Both the position numbers and the translations under genes were made by a program. Source: Dryas octopetala (Eukaryota > Streptophyta > Magnoliopsida > Rosales > Rosaceae). From it: DNA of 64,000 nt. Location: NCBI GenBank assembly GCA_963921425.1, contig OY992840.1, positions 684,501-748,500 on the forward strand. Direction: 5' to 3'. Shown here one piece after another: positions 48,523-60,279 of the stretch. Position 1 is the stretch's first letter; each line of letters starts with the position of its first letter. Under the pieces are notes generated by a model. It had not been told where the DNA came from. It did no database searches and saw only the letters and a program-made list of their open reading frames with translations.

Positions 48523-49232
48523 CATGTATGGATTTCTTTGGACCATCTTCCAGTCAAAGAGCATTTGGTGGTTATCCACAGAACAATAATATAGTAAGAG
48601 CAACAGCTAGTTTTCCAGAGAACATAAATTTTATATTTAATACTATTCGTATTCAAGCTGTTAGAAATCCAAAGTTTCAGTATCAAACAAATTCTTTAGT
48701 AGATGAAAAAGAAAAACTTTTATTGGACAATTTTTGGAGTTTGAGTAACACTCAAACTGGTCCAGTAAAAGCTGCTCATGAAAAATTAGTAAGAGCATTA
48801 GAACAATATATTTTGCAAAAGAACTTTTTTATAAAACAATTACAAAACCAGTTTTCAACCTTACAAACAAACTTTTTTGGGCTAAATAATAGCCACAAAG
48901 AACTTTTGAGACAATTTCATGTATTGAATTTGCAGAATCAAGAACTTATTAGTATGAGCAATAGCTCTTTTGAGCAAACTAAACAAAAGGCTATTGAGCC
49001 ATTAATATCTATTGATGAAATAATTAAAGGTAGTATAATACATTTACAAGAGGTTTATAAACCCACAGAACTTAATGATTTACTTAGTTTTGAAGAACTT
49101 GATAAAGCAATTATTAGTCAACAGACTAATGAGCCAAAAATAAATATATCTTTAGAAGAGATAGAAAGAACTACTACAAATAAGTTTTTCTTGAACGAAT
49201 TTGCAAGGGAACGAATGAAGCTGATGCCATAA
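48507..49232 (+). CDS. EPRV terminal ORF, coiled-coil protein of unknown function
   Basis: 241 codons, ATG at 48507 (a second, MDFFGPSSS, at 48528), overlapping the end of the RNase H frame. It is intact. Predicted largely helical: a coiled coil around residues 70-160 (VRALEQYILQKNFFIKQLQNQF; HVLNLQNQELISM) and acidic helices toward the C-terminus. Some caulimovirid genera carry a separate ORF after the polyprotein; I recognise no family for this one. The preserved frame next to broken pol frames is notable but may be chance. Confidence 0.6.
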   Translation: MHYPITCMDFFGPSSSQRAFGGYPQNNNIVRATASFPENINFIFNTIRIQAVRNPKFQYQTNSLVDEKEKLLLDNFWSLSNTQTGPVKAAHEKLVRALEQYILQKNFFIKQLQNQFSTLQTNFFGLNNSHKELLRQFHVLNLQNQELISMSNSSFEQTKQKAIEPLISIDEIIKGSIIHLQEVYKPTELNDLLSFEELDKAIISQQTNEPKINISLEEIERTTTNKFFLNEFARERMKLMP

Positions 49233-50090
49233 GATATCCAACAACACATGATAATTTAGAACAACTTAACAGAAGTCCACAGACAGCTAGCTATCCAAGA
49301 ACAGTTATTCCGCCATTAATAATCCTAGACCAGGGGTTGTAGTAGTCATATACAAGTCTCCAAGATGCACTCATCAGACACAAGAAGAATGCACTTGTGA
49401 CCAGATGGAAGTACAGTTCAACGTAGCAGCAGCTAGACTGAACATGCAAGATTTTAGAGAATGAACATTCAGATTTGAATATGGAACTATTAGTGAGAAC
49501 ATTCAAGTCACACCACGACTCCTGATGGATTATGCTTTTCTTGATCAAATACATATTAGAAGGAACTATCATGCCAAATCTCTACCAAAGAAGCTCAGAC
49601 GATAAATACAGATATTACTACATCAATGGCGAACAATTCTTGTAGATTTTAACAGTATTCCTCCAGCATATTTTTCAAAGAGTATACATGAAGACCCAGC
49701 ATTACACAAGATTATTATTACTCAGACAAAATTCTCAGAATGTGTACAACCTCTACTTCCATATTTTACTAGATTCAGTCTGAAGTATCTTGAAGCCTAT
49801 AGAGGAGCACATATTACACAACATGATAAGTATGATGATAGACAACTCAACCTTGTCTGTCAAACATCTACACAAGAACACGTGTAAAGACAATTCCTTC
49901 AACACCCAAACTCTATATGAGTAACCACACAGAAGAAGTCTTCCTTGACTTAATCAACAAGATAAAGACAACCAGAGAAGCAGATAAAGAAGATGCCAGA
50001 TGGTGGGATAATTTGACAGAGGAAGAATACGAAGGAATCACGAACAAGATGAAAGATTAGATAATATTATACTTAGCACAACAGCCAGAA
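49233..50090 (+). pseudogene. EPRV downstream remnant
   Basis: Collinear A-rich sequence with short open stretches in changing frames, for example around 49.25-49.46, 49.47-49.60 and 49.62-49.88 kb, separated by stops. It looks like the decayed continuation of the last viral ORF (inclusion-body/translation factor position), but no domain is recognised. Confidence 0.4.
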
Positions 50091-50560
50091 CCTGTACAAA
50101 GCTTATCAGCCGAAAAGCCAAACTTTTCAAAATTTAGAAAAAGACAAATAAGGGACCACAACTAGGACCACACTTGTCCATTAGAATTTCTCTCTCATCA
50201 ACTTGCTACCTGCTGAGCCATAATTTTTTCTTATCCGTTAGATCAATTAGAGCTGATCTACAGATTAATACCTTCAAGGCTTCTAATGCCTGCAGTTACC
50301 ATAGAATTTCCGTTAAAAACATATAAACTATTAAGTTATTAACTATATACTATAAATTATAAAAAACATATGTAATAAAAATAAAAAACTCCAAACCCCA
50401 CCCAAACCCCAAAGTCCAAACCCCAATTGAAATTTGATACCCCAAAATACCCTAAACCCTAAACCCCAAAGTCCAAACCCCAAAATACCCTAATCCTAAA
50501 TTCCTAATGTTAAATAATAAATGAATTAAAAAAAACACTTAAACAAAATAACAAGTATTG
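50091..50560. other. Viral 3' flank grading into A/C-rich DNA
   Basis: No gene. At 50387-50515 AAACCCC and CCCTAAA words are iterated, including two adjacent telomere-type CCCTAAA units near 50450-50465. Confidence 0.4.
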
Positions 50561-51230
50561 TTTTTTTTTTTTTTTTTTTTTTTCAGTCTATGCCTCTTTC
50601 TCACTAAGTCACTCTCGAAGTCTCTCTTTCTCTCTCTGCGAATTGAGATCCCAATTTCCCAACCAGGCAACCATTCCACCACCATCAATCCAACATCTCC
50701 GAGTCTCCGACCACCACCACCACTATCTTAGACTCCGAAAACGCCCCACCAATTCACCACCATCGCCTCCCTCTCTCCCTCTCTCTGTCTCTGTCTCACC
50801 AGTCCATCGTCGCCTCTTTCTCTGTCTCACCATCGCCTCTCTCTGTCTCACCAGTTCACCATCTTATCTATTAGCTACCGTTCTTGGGTTTTCTGGTTTA
50901 GGGGTTTTTTGGATTTCAAACTTTCAATTTATTGGGGTTTTGATTTAGGGGATTTTTGGTCTCTCTGATAGTTCTAATTATGTCAAAGGTGCTTCCTTGG
51001 CTGCTTGCTGTGCTTCTGGGTAAGTTTTTTGTCTCTCTGTTGATTTTGATTCTTGGTAATTTCTCGATACCGCTCCGACACCGCCCAGCTCCGACTAATA
51101 TCGAATGCATCGGATTCCGACTACCATCGGTACTATATCGGGGTCCAAAAGCCTCCCTCCGCTCCCTCTCGGTCGAAAGTCAGTATGTGGGTTTTAGTTT
51201 GGTTACCGTTCCGAACCCACCCCTAATTAA
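50561..51230 (+). other. T run followed by a CT-rich leader-like segment
   Basis: About 23 T at 50561-50583, then a CT- and CACCACCA-rich stretch to about 50870 that looks like a plant 5' leader, a possible donor GTAAGT near 51021, and an end GAACCCACCCCTA at about 51228 typical of hAT right ends. This may be a hAT element that captured gene 5' DNA; the left end was not found. The 101-codon ORF at 50643-50948 is not convincing. Confidence 0.35.
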
Positions 51231-51234
51231 TATG

Positions 51235-51560
51235 ATGTGTTTCCTTTGTAATCCACATGGAAAATGAAGAAGCAATTAAAGTTGAACCATTCTTCTTTTT
51301 CCATCATTATCTATGATAAAATAGCGTGTAATCTTTTACTTAATTATGGACCAATGATTAAAGTCTGAATGCATTGAGATATCTTCATGAAATCTAGCCC
51401 CTCAATCTCAACAAAAATAAAGAAAGTTAAATCTCCAACAACATTTTTGTTCTAGTAATTGAACCACGTGTTAGGTAAGCAAGGAGCTAGGTTTTTTTGT
51501 GACCTTAATGGTGGTGTGTCTGGTGAAATATTTTGGTTCATGTTATTGTATTTGTTTCTC
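51235..51560 (+). repeat. Dispersed segment, copy B (matches 63060-63385)
   Basis: Over about 320 bp it closely resembles 63060-63385: shared words include TGTGTTTCCTTT, GAAATCT, CTCAACAAAAATAAA, GTTAAATCTCCAA and GAAATATTTTGGT/AAATATTTTGGT. No ORF. It starts directly after the presumed hAT end. Confidence 0.75.
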
Positions 51561-52187
51561 ACAAAAAAAAAAATTAAACATTATAGAATGTTGTATTAGT
51601 TGTTCCAATAATCTATTCAATTTGGGTTTCGATAATCTATTCTATTTGGGTAAGCCTGAAACATAGCTAATTAAGTATCACTCAAGGCCTTTGGAAGCCC
51701 CGTGAATAATAGGTTAAACGCAACTTATCATCTCTAAGAGATTTAAGTGCAATTATTTTAGTGAGAAAATCAAATAGAGATTTGATTATTCTGTTGCCAA
51801 ATTAGAATAGAACCTAAAGATCTCACACCTATAAGCTGATGTCCTAGAAGAAACATGATAGTTAAGTGAGTGTATGATAGTTTCTTTAGGTCAAAGATGT
51901 TTGACCAAAATAATTAGCAAGGAACGATTAATTAAAGAGTTGATTAGTCATGGTTAATTATTTAATGGAATTAACCAACTACTTTCCGAACTCAAATGAT
52001 TAAATTAATTAGGACGATTAATTAATCACTAAACTATTACAAGTGAGATTTAATTAAGAAGTTAATTAAATCCACATATGACATAGTTGATGGAATCTTT
52101 GAATGAGTCAAAGATGTGGGGTCATATTTGAGAATAATGGAAAGTAAGAAATAAAAGTGGAAATGTGAAAACCATGAAAATGGTGAT
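51561..52187. other. Unassigned AT-rich DNA, continued after the Copia at 56426
   Basis: No ORF or RNA gene. It is interrupted by the Copia element at 52193-56420 and continues from 56426. Confidence 0.4.
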
Positions 52188-52390
52188 CACATTGAAAAAT
52201 AAAGTAGCGAATGATAAAATGAATTCCACCCGAATAAATTATTTATGTTGTATTGATACTATATTTATAGCATACAGAAGAGAAATAGTTGAATAGTTTC
52301 TATACGTTTCTATACTCAAGAGTTGGGTCCTCTCCTTATCTAATAACATAAGTAACGGCTGATTGAGTGAATGCAAGTAAATGCAGATAA

Positions 52391-54981
52391 TTAAGTAACA
52401 GCAGCTGTTAGAGAAGGAATTGGATCAGAAGTAGAAATAGCTTGTCTATCACGCCCCCGCAAGCTAAACGAGGACGAATGCATCAGAAGCTTGAAAATAA
52501 TGGACTGAAAACGGTGAGAAGAAAGGCCCTTGGTCATTACATCAGCAAGTTGATCATTAGTGCAAATGTATTTAACATCAATCTCACGACGCACCACCTT
52601 TTCCCGAATATAATGATAGTCAACTTCAACATGGCGTGTGCAAGTGTGGAAAACCGGGTTGGTGGTCATGGAAATGGCGCTGACATTGTTGCACCAGATC
52701 AGAGGACAAGACAGCGAGAGACGCAGATCACGAAAGAGGTAGTGAAGCCACGAAATTGTGGCAACAGTATAAGTGAGCTGACGATATTCTGCCTCCGTGC
52801 TAGAGCGCGAAACACCACGCTATTTCTTAGAACTCCATGAAATCAAGTTGGGCCCCAAATAAATACATAAACCTCCCATGGAGATACGATCATCAAGATT
52901 GCTGGCATAATCTGCGTCACAAAAAGCATTCAAACGAAGAGAGCCCGGTGTATATAAAATACCATGATTATAAGTTGCTTTAAGATAGCGAAGGATTCGC
53001 TTAACAGCAGCCCAATGAGCTATAGATGGAGAATGAAGAAATTGGCAGACTTGCTTGACAAAATAAGCAAGATCGGGACGAGTAATTGTCAGATATTGCA
53101 AGGCCTCTACAACACTCCTATATGAGAAGGGATCAGATAGAGTGTCACCATCGTAGAGACTTAAGCTACTTCCACTAGCCATAGGAGTTTGGACGGGTTT
53201 GGCACAAAGCATCTCAGTTTTAGTAAGCAAGTCAGAGGCATATTTGGCCTGGGAGAGAAACATGCCCGTGTCTGTTCGCTGAACCTCTATGCCGAGAAAA
53301 TAGTGTAATGGGCCCAAGTCTTTCATGCAAAACAACATGCCAAGCTCATGAATAAACTGATTAACAGAAGAAACATCATTACCCGTAATTAATATATTGT
53401 CCACATAGATAAGAAGAGATAAAAATCGAGCCAGAGTGAAAAATAAATAGAGAGGAGTCTGCTGAGGATGCGACAAAGCCCAACTCTTCCAAATAAGAAG
53501 AGAAACAAGAGAACCAGGCCCAAGGGGCCTGCTTGAGCCCATACAACGATCGACGAAGCTTGCAAACAAATTATGTAACAAATTGGTTGGGATGAACAAA
53601 CTAGAAGACCCATTGGAAGTGGTCAAGGCTGGAACAGAAGACATTGAAAAAGGAAAAACATCAAAGAACTCAAGTGTTGGTGTAGTTATGGACACCCCCG
53701 CAGAACGAGCCACAGTGATCTCTTGAAAAGGATAAGTTTTCTCATAAAAAATAACATGTCTAGATAAATAAACACGACCAGCTGATATATGTAAACATCT
53801 ATACCCCTTATGATTTAATGAATATCCAATAGAAACACACTTTTTAGTTCGAAAATTAAGTTTATGAGAATAATAAGGACGAAGGTAGGGATAACAAGCA
53901 CATCCAAATATTCTTAAATTATCAAAAGATGGAGATTTATCAAATAAACATTCATAAGGCGTAGTATAACTAAGAATTTTTGTTGGCAATCGATTAATCA
54001 AATATAGAGAAGTATGTAAAGCATCAATCCAATAGGGAAGTGGCATATGCGATTGAGCTAAAATAGTAAGAGTGACATCAATTAAATGCCGATGTTTTCT
54101 TTCTGCAACCCCATTTTGTTCGGGATGATGAGGGTAAGAGTGGCGATGAACAATACCTTGAGATTTTAAGAAATTTTGAAACCGAGTAGATAAATACTCC
54201 CCTCCCCTATCCGTTTGTAATTGTTTAATGGTACTGGCAAATTGATTATGGACATATTTAGCAAAACTAACAAAAACATCATAAACTTCATGTTTAAATT
54301 TGCGAGGAAATAACCAAGAATATCAAGAAAAACTATCAACAAACACCACATAATACTTAAAACCTTGATGAGATAATATAGATGACTGCTATATGTCCGA
54401 ATGAACTAATTCAAATTTCTTAGACGCCACAATGTTGGAAACACCAAAAGGCAATTTAGTAGCCTTTCCTAATTGACAAGAAGGACAAAATTCCAAATTA
54501 TTAATTGAACCAAAACCTAAAAACCTAGAGGACAATTGTTTTAAAACTGCCAAAGAAGGATGGCCTAGTCTGTTGTGCCAAACTTGTGCATCAACTTTTT
54601 TTGCATAAGAAGAAATGGGACTGGACTTTGAAGACGAAAAAGAGATAGGATAGAGACCACTGTTACTCGATCCGTGGAAAAGCATCCTCCCCGTGGCTTG
54701 ATCCTTCACAAAAAAATAGTGTGGATAGATAAGAGCATAGCAATTGTTATCTTTCAGAAAATGATGGACAAAGACTATATTGTAGAAGCGGAAGGTGAAT
54801 ATAGAATATCATTAAGAACAAAGGAATTATTAGAAAGAGAAAACGTAGAAGACCCAATCTTTTTAATGGACAAACCTGGGCCAGAGACAACACCACCAAC
54901 AGAGTCACCATGGAAATCACGAGGATGGATGAGATTACCTAAGTTCGCAATGATGTGAGCATTTGCACCGATATCAAGCAA
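52391..54981 (-). pseudogene. pol: Copia Pol remnant with internal deletion
   Basis: Pieces in order: protease with LDIGANAHI, where Ile replaces Thr of DTG (54981-54775); GAG-pre-integrase WHNRLGHPS (54709-54389); broken integrase (54.39-54.05 kb); integrase C-terminus joined to the second half of reverse transcriptase (54046-52820), where the catalytic box reads YVDN rather than YVDD; and RNase H with HVEVDYHYIREK (52669-52391). The first half of reverse transcriptase is absent, near 53.55-53.65 kb. Non-functional. Confidence 0.88.
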
Positions 54982-55014
54982 CCAAGGCTGAGAACTAGAG
55001 CTTGCAGGGATAGA

Positions 55015-56080
55015 TTAGGCAGCCATGGCAGAGAGCTTTTGAGTTGGAATCTGTCCCTCAAAGGCAAGGTTCATTATGTTGTAGCAATTGAGAGCCGAAT
55101 GACTTGTACAACCACAGACTTGGCAAAGCACCCGAGCCCCAGTAGAGGAGCCTTGAGAAAAATTAGAAGATTGAGACTGAAATAAACCTGAACCTTGTTG
55201 GAATACCTGCGGGTTGGATTGAAACAAAGATGACCCATGAGACACACTGGGAGCAGCACCAAGGATAGATGGTCCAGGTAAAGGTCGTCCTTAAAGACGT
55301 GGAAAGCCCCCAGAAGCAGGAAAGCCACCACGACCTGGTGCAGCACCACCTCTGTCACCACCTTGAAAATTCCCATGAAAATTACCTCCCTGTGAAAAAC
55401 CACGACCGTGGCCTCCTCGACCACCACGGCCATTGCAAAAATTTCCACGAAAACCACCTCTTCCAGCAGTAAAAGCTTGAAGAGGCTGCTCTTGAACAAT
55501 CATACCTTGAGTTTGAAATCGTTGTTCAGCAACAAGGAGGAAAGCTTCTAGTGCACTATAAGAAATATGAGTGTCTCGAGCTTGTGCAAAGCTGACTGTG
55601 TTTTCATATAAAGGTCCAACATTATTAAGGATGATGGTCACAAGTTCAGTATCTGACACCTGTGAGATAGGACCAGGGAGCATGAGAGGATGTTTTCATT
55701 GCAACAGAACCAAGCACAGTAGGTGTAAGAGAGCCATTGATCCATCCGAGCACCATCTGATCCTTGAGGATCCAATCATCATAGGCCGGGTTGATCTCAT
55801 CAGTAAGACAACCCTCCTTGTCACAAAGAAAAGGTTGTGGACATGAAATAGTACCATCGACAATTCCCATAAGCCCTCGACTGCGAATGAGAGGTGTAAT
55901 CTGAGCACGCCAAAGGAGATAGTTATGCCTATCTAACTTGAGAAAAACAGAATTGGAGACGACTGGAGTCATGACTGTAGACTGGACAGGAGGAGCAGCA
56001 AAAATAGGTGCTACAGTCGAAGAACTGGCTGCAGAGGGGACGATAGGATCAATCGAACTAATGACTGGAGAAGAGGACAT
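55015..56080 (-). pseudogene. gag: Copia Gag remnant
   Basis: The ATG at 56080 (MSSSPVISSIDP) begins a UBN2-type Gag (LKLDRHNYLLWRAQITPLI). A frameshift lies near 55.67 kb, after which VSDTELVTIILNNVGPLYENTV continues. A Gly/Arg-rich RGG stretch (about 55.35-55.47 kb) precedes a CCHC knuckle CQVCGCTSHSALNCYN near 55.1 kb. Further frame breaks lie at about 55.29 kb and 55.01 kb. Confidence 0.85.
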
Positions 56081-56425
56081 GATGAGAGTTTTTGAGAGAT
56101 ACAGCTAGCTAGGCTAGGTTGAAGAAGGGAGATAGACGTTTGTCTAGTGCTCTAATACCATGAAAAATAAAGTAGAGAATGATAAAATGAATTCCACCTG
56201 AATAAATTATTTCTGTTGTATTGATACTATATTTATATACATACAGAAGAGAAATAGTTGAATAGTTTCTATATGTTTCTATTCTCAAGAGTTGGGTCCT
56301 CTCCTTATCTAATAACATAAGTAACGGCTGATTGAGAGAGTGCAAGTAAATGCAGATAATTAAGTAACAGCAGCTGTTAGAGAAGGAATTGGATCAGAAA
56401 TAGGAATAGCTTGTCTATCACACAT

Positions 56426-57197
56426 GTGACTTGGAAATTAGAAGGAAAAATGAAAAGAGGATAATATATAATATGGAAAAGAGAATTGCATCAATAGATG
56501 TGATTGAGTAGACAGTTTAGGTCTAATGGTCACAAAATGGATAAGGAATGGGTTGAGGAAAATGGATATATATGATGATATCAATATGATCATGCATCAC
56601 ATTACTTCCCTAAGGGGAGCGTGTGGCAATGAAGGGGTTTAAACCCACTTTGTTTCATGTTATTCATTCTAGCACTCACTCATCTCCTCACTCCATTCTT
56701 TCAACCTTAGAGTTCAATCTTTCCTCTCTTCCCTAAAGACCCTTTTTCCTCTCAAGCCTAGTAGAGCTTTAGAGAATCATGCTCATGAGTTGAGCCTAGA
56801 TCACATGATTCAAGCCACTTTGTCCTAGAGGTTTCTTAGTTAGAGAAAAACTAGATTTAGCAAGGTTTTGTCTCTAAGAACACATCCTAAGGCTAGGCTT
56901 ACTGTGTTAGTCTTTAGAGGTCCAACATTTGGTGAACTTGGAACCAAACAAGGAAGAGGAAGGGGAATCACCAAGGTTGGCTGAACCCACAAGAGGAGGA
57001 CCCCCTATGGGTTGTCACAAGGACTAGCTCCTTTGGTGTCAAGTAGACCGCGAATCAAGGAAACCACGTCCTTCTGATTTGCGTTAGGCGTGCCAGTACG
57101 CGATCGTGGGCCAAGCATACAATTGATGAGATTGCGATGAATCTAACTTCCGGTCAAAAAATCGTGAACCGATGAAGAAACACCTCTCGGTCGCAAA
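56426..57197. other. Unassigned DNA with leader-like end
   Basis: Continues 51561-52187. From 56700 a CT-rich stretch runs to GTCCAACA followed by TTTGGTGAACTTGGAACC (about 56926), which resembles an LTR end plus primer site, but no partner LTR was found. No ORF of note. Confidence 0.3.
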
Positions 57198-57202
57198 GGT
57201 TT

Positions 57203-60200
57203 TGTAATAACCCGAACCAATAAATACCTATACAATACTATAGGGTCCCACAAATTAGAAAATGATCTCACTATACAACGAAACAATTTAGAAGCATGTG
57301 ATAGTTCTAATTTAATTTTTATGCACATTGTAGTATAAGAAATGATCTAAACTCATAAATTGGATTTACGGGCAAAAATACCCAAAATGCCCTTATACGT
57401 ATTTTATGTTTATCTACACATATAACTCTTCTATGAGCCAATAATTGATGCCAAGACATAATTCTCATTTTGTGTTTATTTATATATTTAATTTTACTTA
57501 TTTATATCATTTGTGGAATTACCAAAATACCCTTGCTCGTATATTCATTATTTTTAATTTATACACATAATTGGTGTTTGAGCCCATTAGTATTATTTTT
57601 AAGATTAAGTATATGTGATTGTGAACTAATTTTATTTATCTACATTTTATTTCCAAAATTTATATGTGAAAGTACAATTTTGCCCTTGATTTACAACAAA
57701 GTGTGAAACCTAAATCACCATACGTAACTTACACACAAGCAAATTGAAAGAAAATATCTTGGAGGTGAGATCACCATGAGCACATGCATGATCCTTCAAA
57801 AAAAAAAAAATCTGAATTTTTGCATTTATGAGAACTTCTCACATGCCTCCTAACTATATGGTTACTTCTCAACTTTGGATCAAAATTTCAATCCATTAGT
57901 AACCAACTCCTTGCCTATAAATTCATGTCCCTTGCTCTACTGATGTCACACCTCAAGCTCAGCCAAAGAAATCACCCAAAACTCATTTGGAGAAATAGAT
58001 CGAGAAAGCTAGCCAAACTCCTTCTCCCAATAAGCTTCAATATTTGCATCTTTGAAGCTCAATTTCAATTTCAACCATCAAAGCTTCTCAAATTCACTTC
58101 AGAAAGCTTTAGAGTAAGTAGTTGAACACTTTTATATCGTTATTCTGCCTTTTGAAGGGATCAAACATGAAGAACATGTATTTTTCTTAAAAACTCGTCA
58201 CTTTTGAATTCTGCAATGTTTCGTATTTAAATCTTCAGTGTTAGTTGAAACTAATTATACCATTGTAATCTCACTCATTTCTCAACCGTTTTTCATGTTC
58301 TTTATATCAAATTAAAGCTTATAACATGAATTTTTGATCTGGAAAGTTGGAGACTAATTTATGAAACACACAGGAAGTTATTAACCCCGAAACCTTGCTG
58401 CCTGTTTTGAGATTGTGTTTTGCCCAGGAAAATTCAACGTTTGTTCATAACTTTTGACGTTCTTTATATTAAATTAAAGCTTATAGCCTATATTTTTGAT
58501 CCGGAAAGTTTGAGAGACATTCACGGAACACACAGAAACTTATAAATCCCGAAACATGGCTGCCTAGTTTTAGATGCAATTTTGCCTAGCTCTGTTCTTG
58601 AGTTGATTTCGAACAATCCACTTAGAATCTGTTAATGACACCTAGTCCTTTGAATTCCCTGTGAAAAATCCTTCAAGATAGACTATTTATTTGCCCAAAT
58701 CGGACTCAAAACGAGTTAGATATCAAAGAGGGAAGTTGCGAAGAAAAATTAATTAAACTAAGGTGAAGAAAATGAATGGGATTTGACATATTTAAGTTGA
58801 CCACCCATATAATTTGGGCAAGGACTTCTAAAGGACCCTTATTGATATAAACAAAGTTTATCTTATTCTTATGTGTTTATTTTATGCTTAAGGTCATATA
58901 AGTTATATTTATACTTATATATATTATGCTTATATTTATGAACATATCATGCTTATACTTGTATATTACTAAGATGAGTTTGATGATATGTACATTAAGT
59001 GATTAAGTTGAGAATTGCTGAATTAATGATGATTTTATCGATTAAGTGATGAATTGATTTATTAAGGATGCCATGAGATTATTTGATTATATTTCTGAAA
59101 TGTCTGAGTTGAGATTATTTATGGTTAAAATAGGCATCAATATTATTGTTGGATATATGGATATTTGAGAAAATGTTTATTTATGCCTAATTGATATTAT
59201 ATATGATTGATTATTATTGAGAAAATTGCCGGTTTTGGGCTCAAGTCCCTACATTATGATACTTTTGTGATGAGAACAGAACTTATGAGGGCCCAAGTAC
59301 CTATAGATAGTGCACTATTATACCTAGTTGGTATTATGGATCTCTAGGTATACACACTTTGGTATTATGGACCTTAGTGCTGAATTCGTATTCGGTCGGG
59401 AATACAACATTATGATTTATGATCCAACAACGCTTATGACTTATGATGGTTCTCGTTTATGTTAATAACTAAATCAATGAAGTATTTATTATGTGTGTTA
59501 CAAGAATATAATTATCTACTATATATATTCACATGAAGAGGTGCATCATTATTTTGCATATATGAATATACTTGATTGATTATTTATCGATGGTCTTTAG
59601 GGACTTTTATTTTTTGTGGTTGTTACTATGTGAAGAGAATAAAACTTATGATATTTATGACTGAATATATATAATATTAATTAAAAAGAAAATATTGTAT
59701 ATCTATGTGATATAATTCTTTTTGTTTCACTCAAAGTGTTCTCATTCTTGTCAATTGAATTATTATGATTATTCCCAGTAACACTGTATATTTTACTTTG
59801 TAGTGTTAATATATTTGTCTAATCTTTATGATTGCAAGGATGTACATGATCGATTATTTGTTAAATGGTCTTCATGATTATGTTGATTGTTTGTTAAGTT
59901 TGTTCTTGATTAAGATCATTTTAAGAGGCAAAATTAATATATGATTGTTGTTTGTACTTACTGGGTTGGTGTAACTCATGATGCTACACATTTATTATTT
60001 TCAGGTAATGAGTAAATTCTTGGGGAATGGGATGACCGTCGTCTTTAAATACAATAAAGGATGTCTAAACATTCTATTTTTTTTATTTTCACTTTGAAAG
60101 TCTTGAGTTTATGTATAAATAATCTCCTCTAGATGAATAAAATTTTGTATTTCAAAAATACTATTATGTTTATTTGATTTTTAAAAAGGGGGGAAATTTA

Positions 60201-60274
60201 TTTCCTCAACTCGAGCAGCAAATTCACGTGTCATATTTTAGTATAATATTGACACTGGGTTTAGGGGCATGACA
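57203..60274 (+). mobile_element. Solo LTR, 3.07 kb
   Basis: Starts TGTAATAACCCG, ends GGGGCATGACA, with perfect TSD GGTTT (57198-57202, 60275-60279). A TATA-like CCTATAAATTC near 57914 supports plus orientation. A 140-bp segment is directly repeated at about 58287-58430 and 58447-58585. No internal genes; long-LTR Gypsy origin is inference. Confidence 0.88.
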
Positions 60275-60279
60275 GGTTT

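Larger units (their letters stand above)
30900..50090 (+). mobile_element. Endogenous pararetrovirus (Caulimoviridae), defective and multiply interrupted
   Basis: On the plus strand, in order: a promoter/poly(A) block (31.03-31.15 kb), a tRNA-Met primer-binding site (34325-34336), two small ORFs overlapping by ATGA, then movement-protein, capsid (zinc knuckle), aspartic protease, reverse transcriptase (YVDD) and RNase H segments, and a final ORF at 48507-49232. Codon use is strongly A-rich, unlike all neighbours. Frames are broken by stops and frameshifts and by five insertions: 31479-34295, 35175-35821, 38501-45359, 45711-46656 and 47169-47747. Removing these leaves roughly 7.5 kb from the primer site to 49.2 kb. 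Order and domains fit Caulimoviridae; the genus is not assignable from memory. Outer borders are approximate. It cannot produce virus as it stands. Confidence 0.85.
52193..56420 (-). mobile_element. Old, decayed Ty1/Copia retrotransposon
   Basis: LTRs at 52193-52451 and 56161-56420 (about 260 bp, TG...CA, several differences). TSD CACAT is at 52188-52192 and 56421-56425. The primer-binding site is the variant TGGTATTAGAGCAC (56147-56160, minus strand). A polypurine tract abuts the left LTR. Gag and pol are broken into many frames and part of the reverse transcriptase is missing. It is a different family from 38601-43712. Confidence 0.93.

Noticed and set aside
50643..50948. 101-codon ORF with a Pro/Ser/His-rich start
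   Set aside because: It lies in CT/CACCA-rich leader-like DNA, has no domain and looks non-coding.
56880..56945. LTR end plus primer site of another retrotransposon
   Set aside because: The GTCCAACA/TTTGGTGAAC junction is suggestive, but no LTR partner or start was found.
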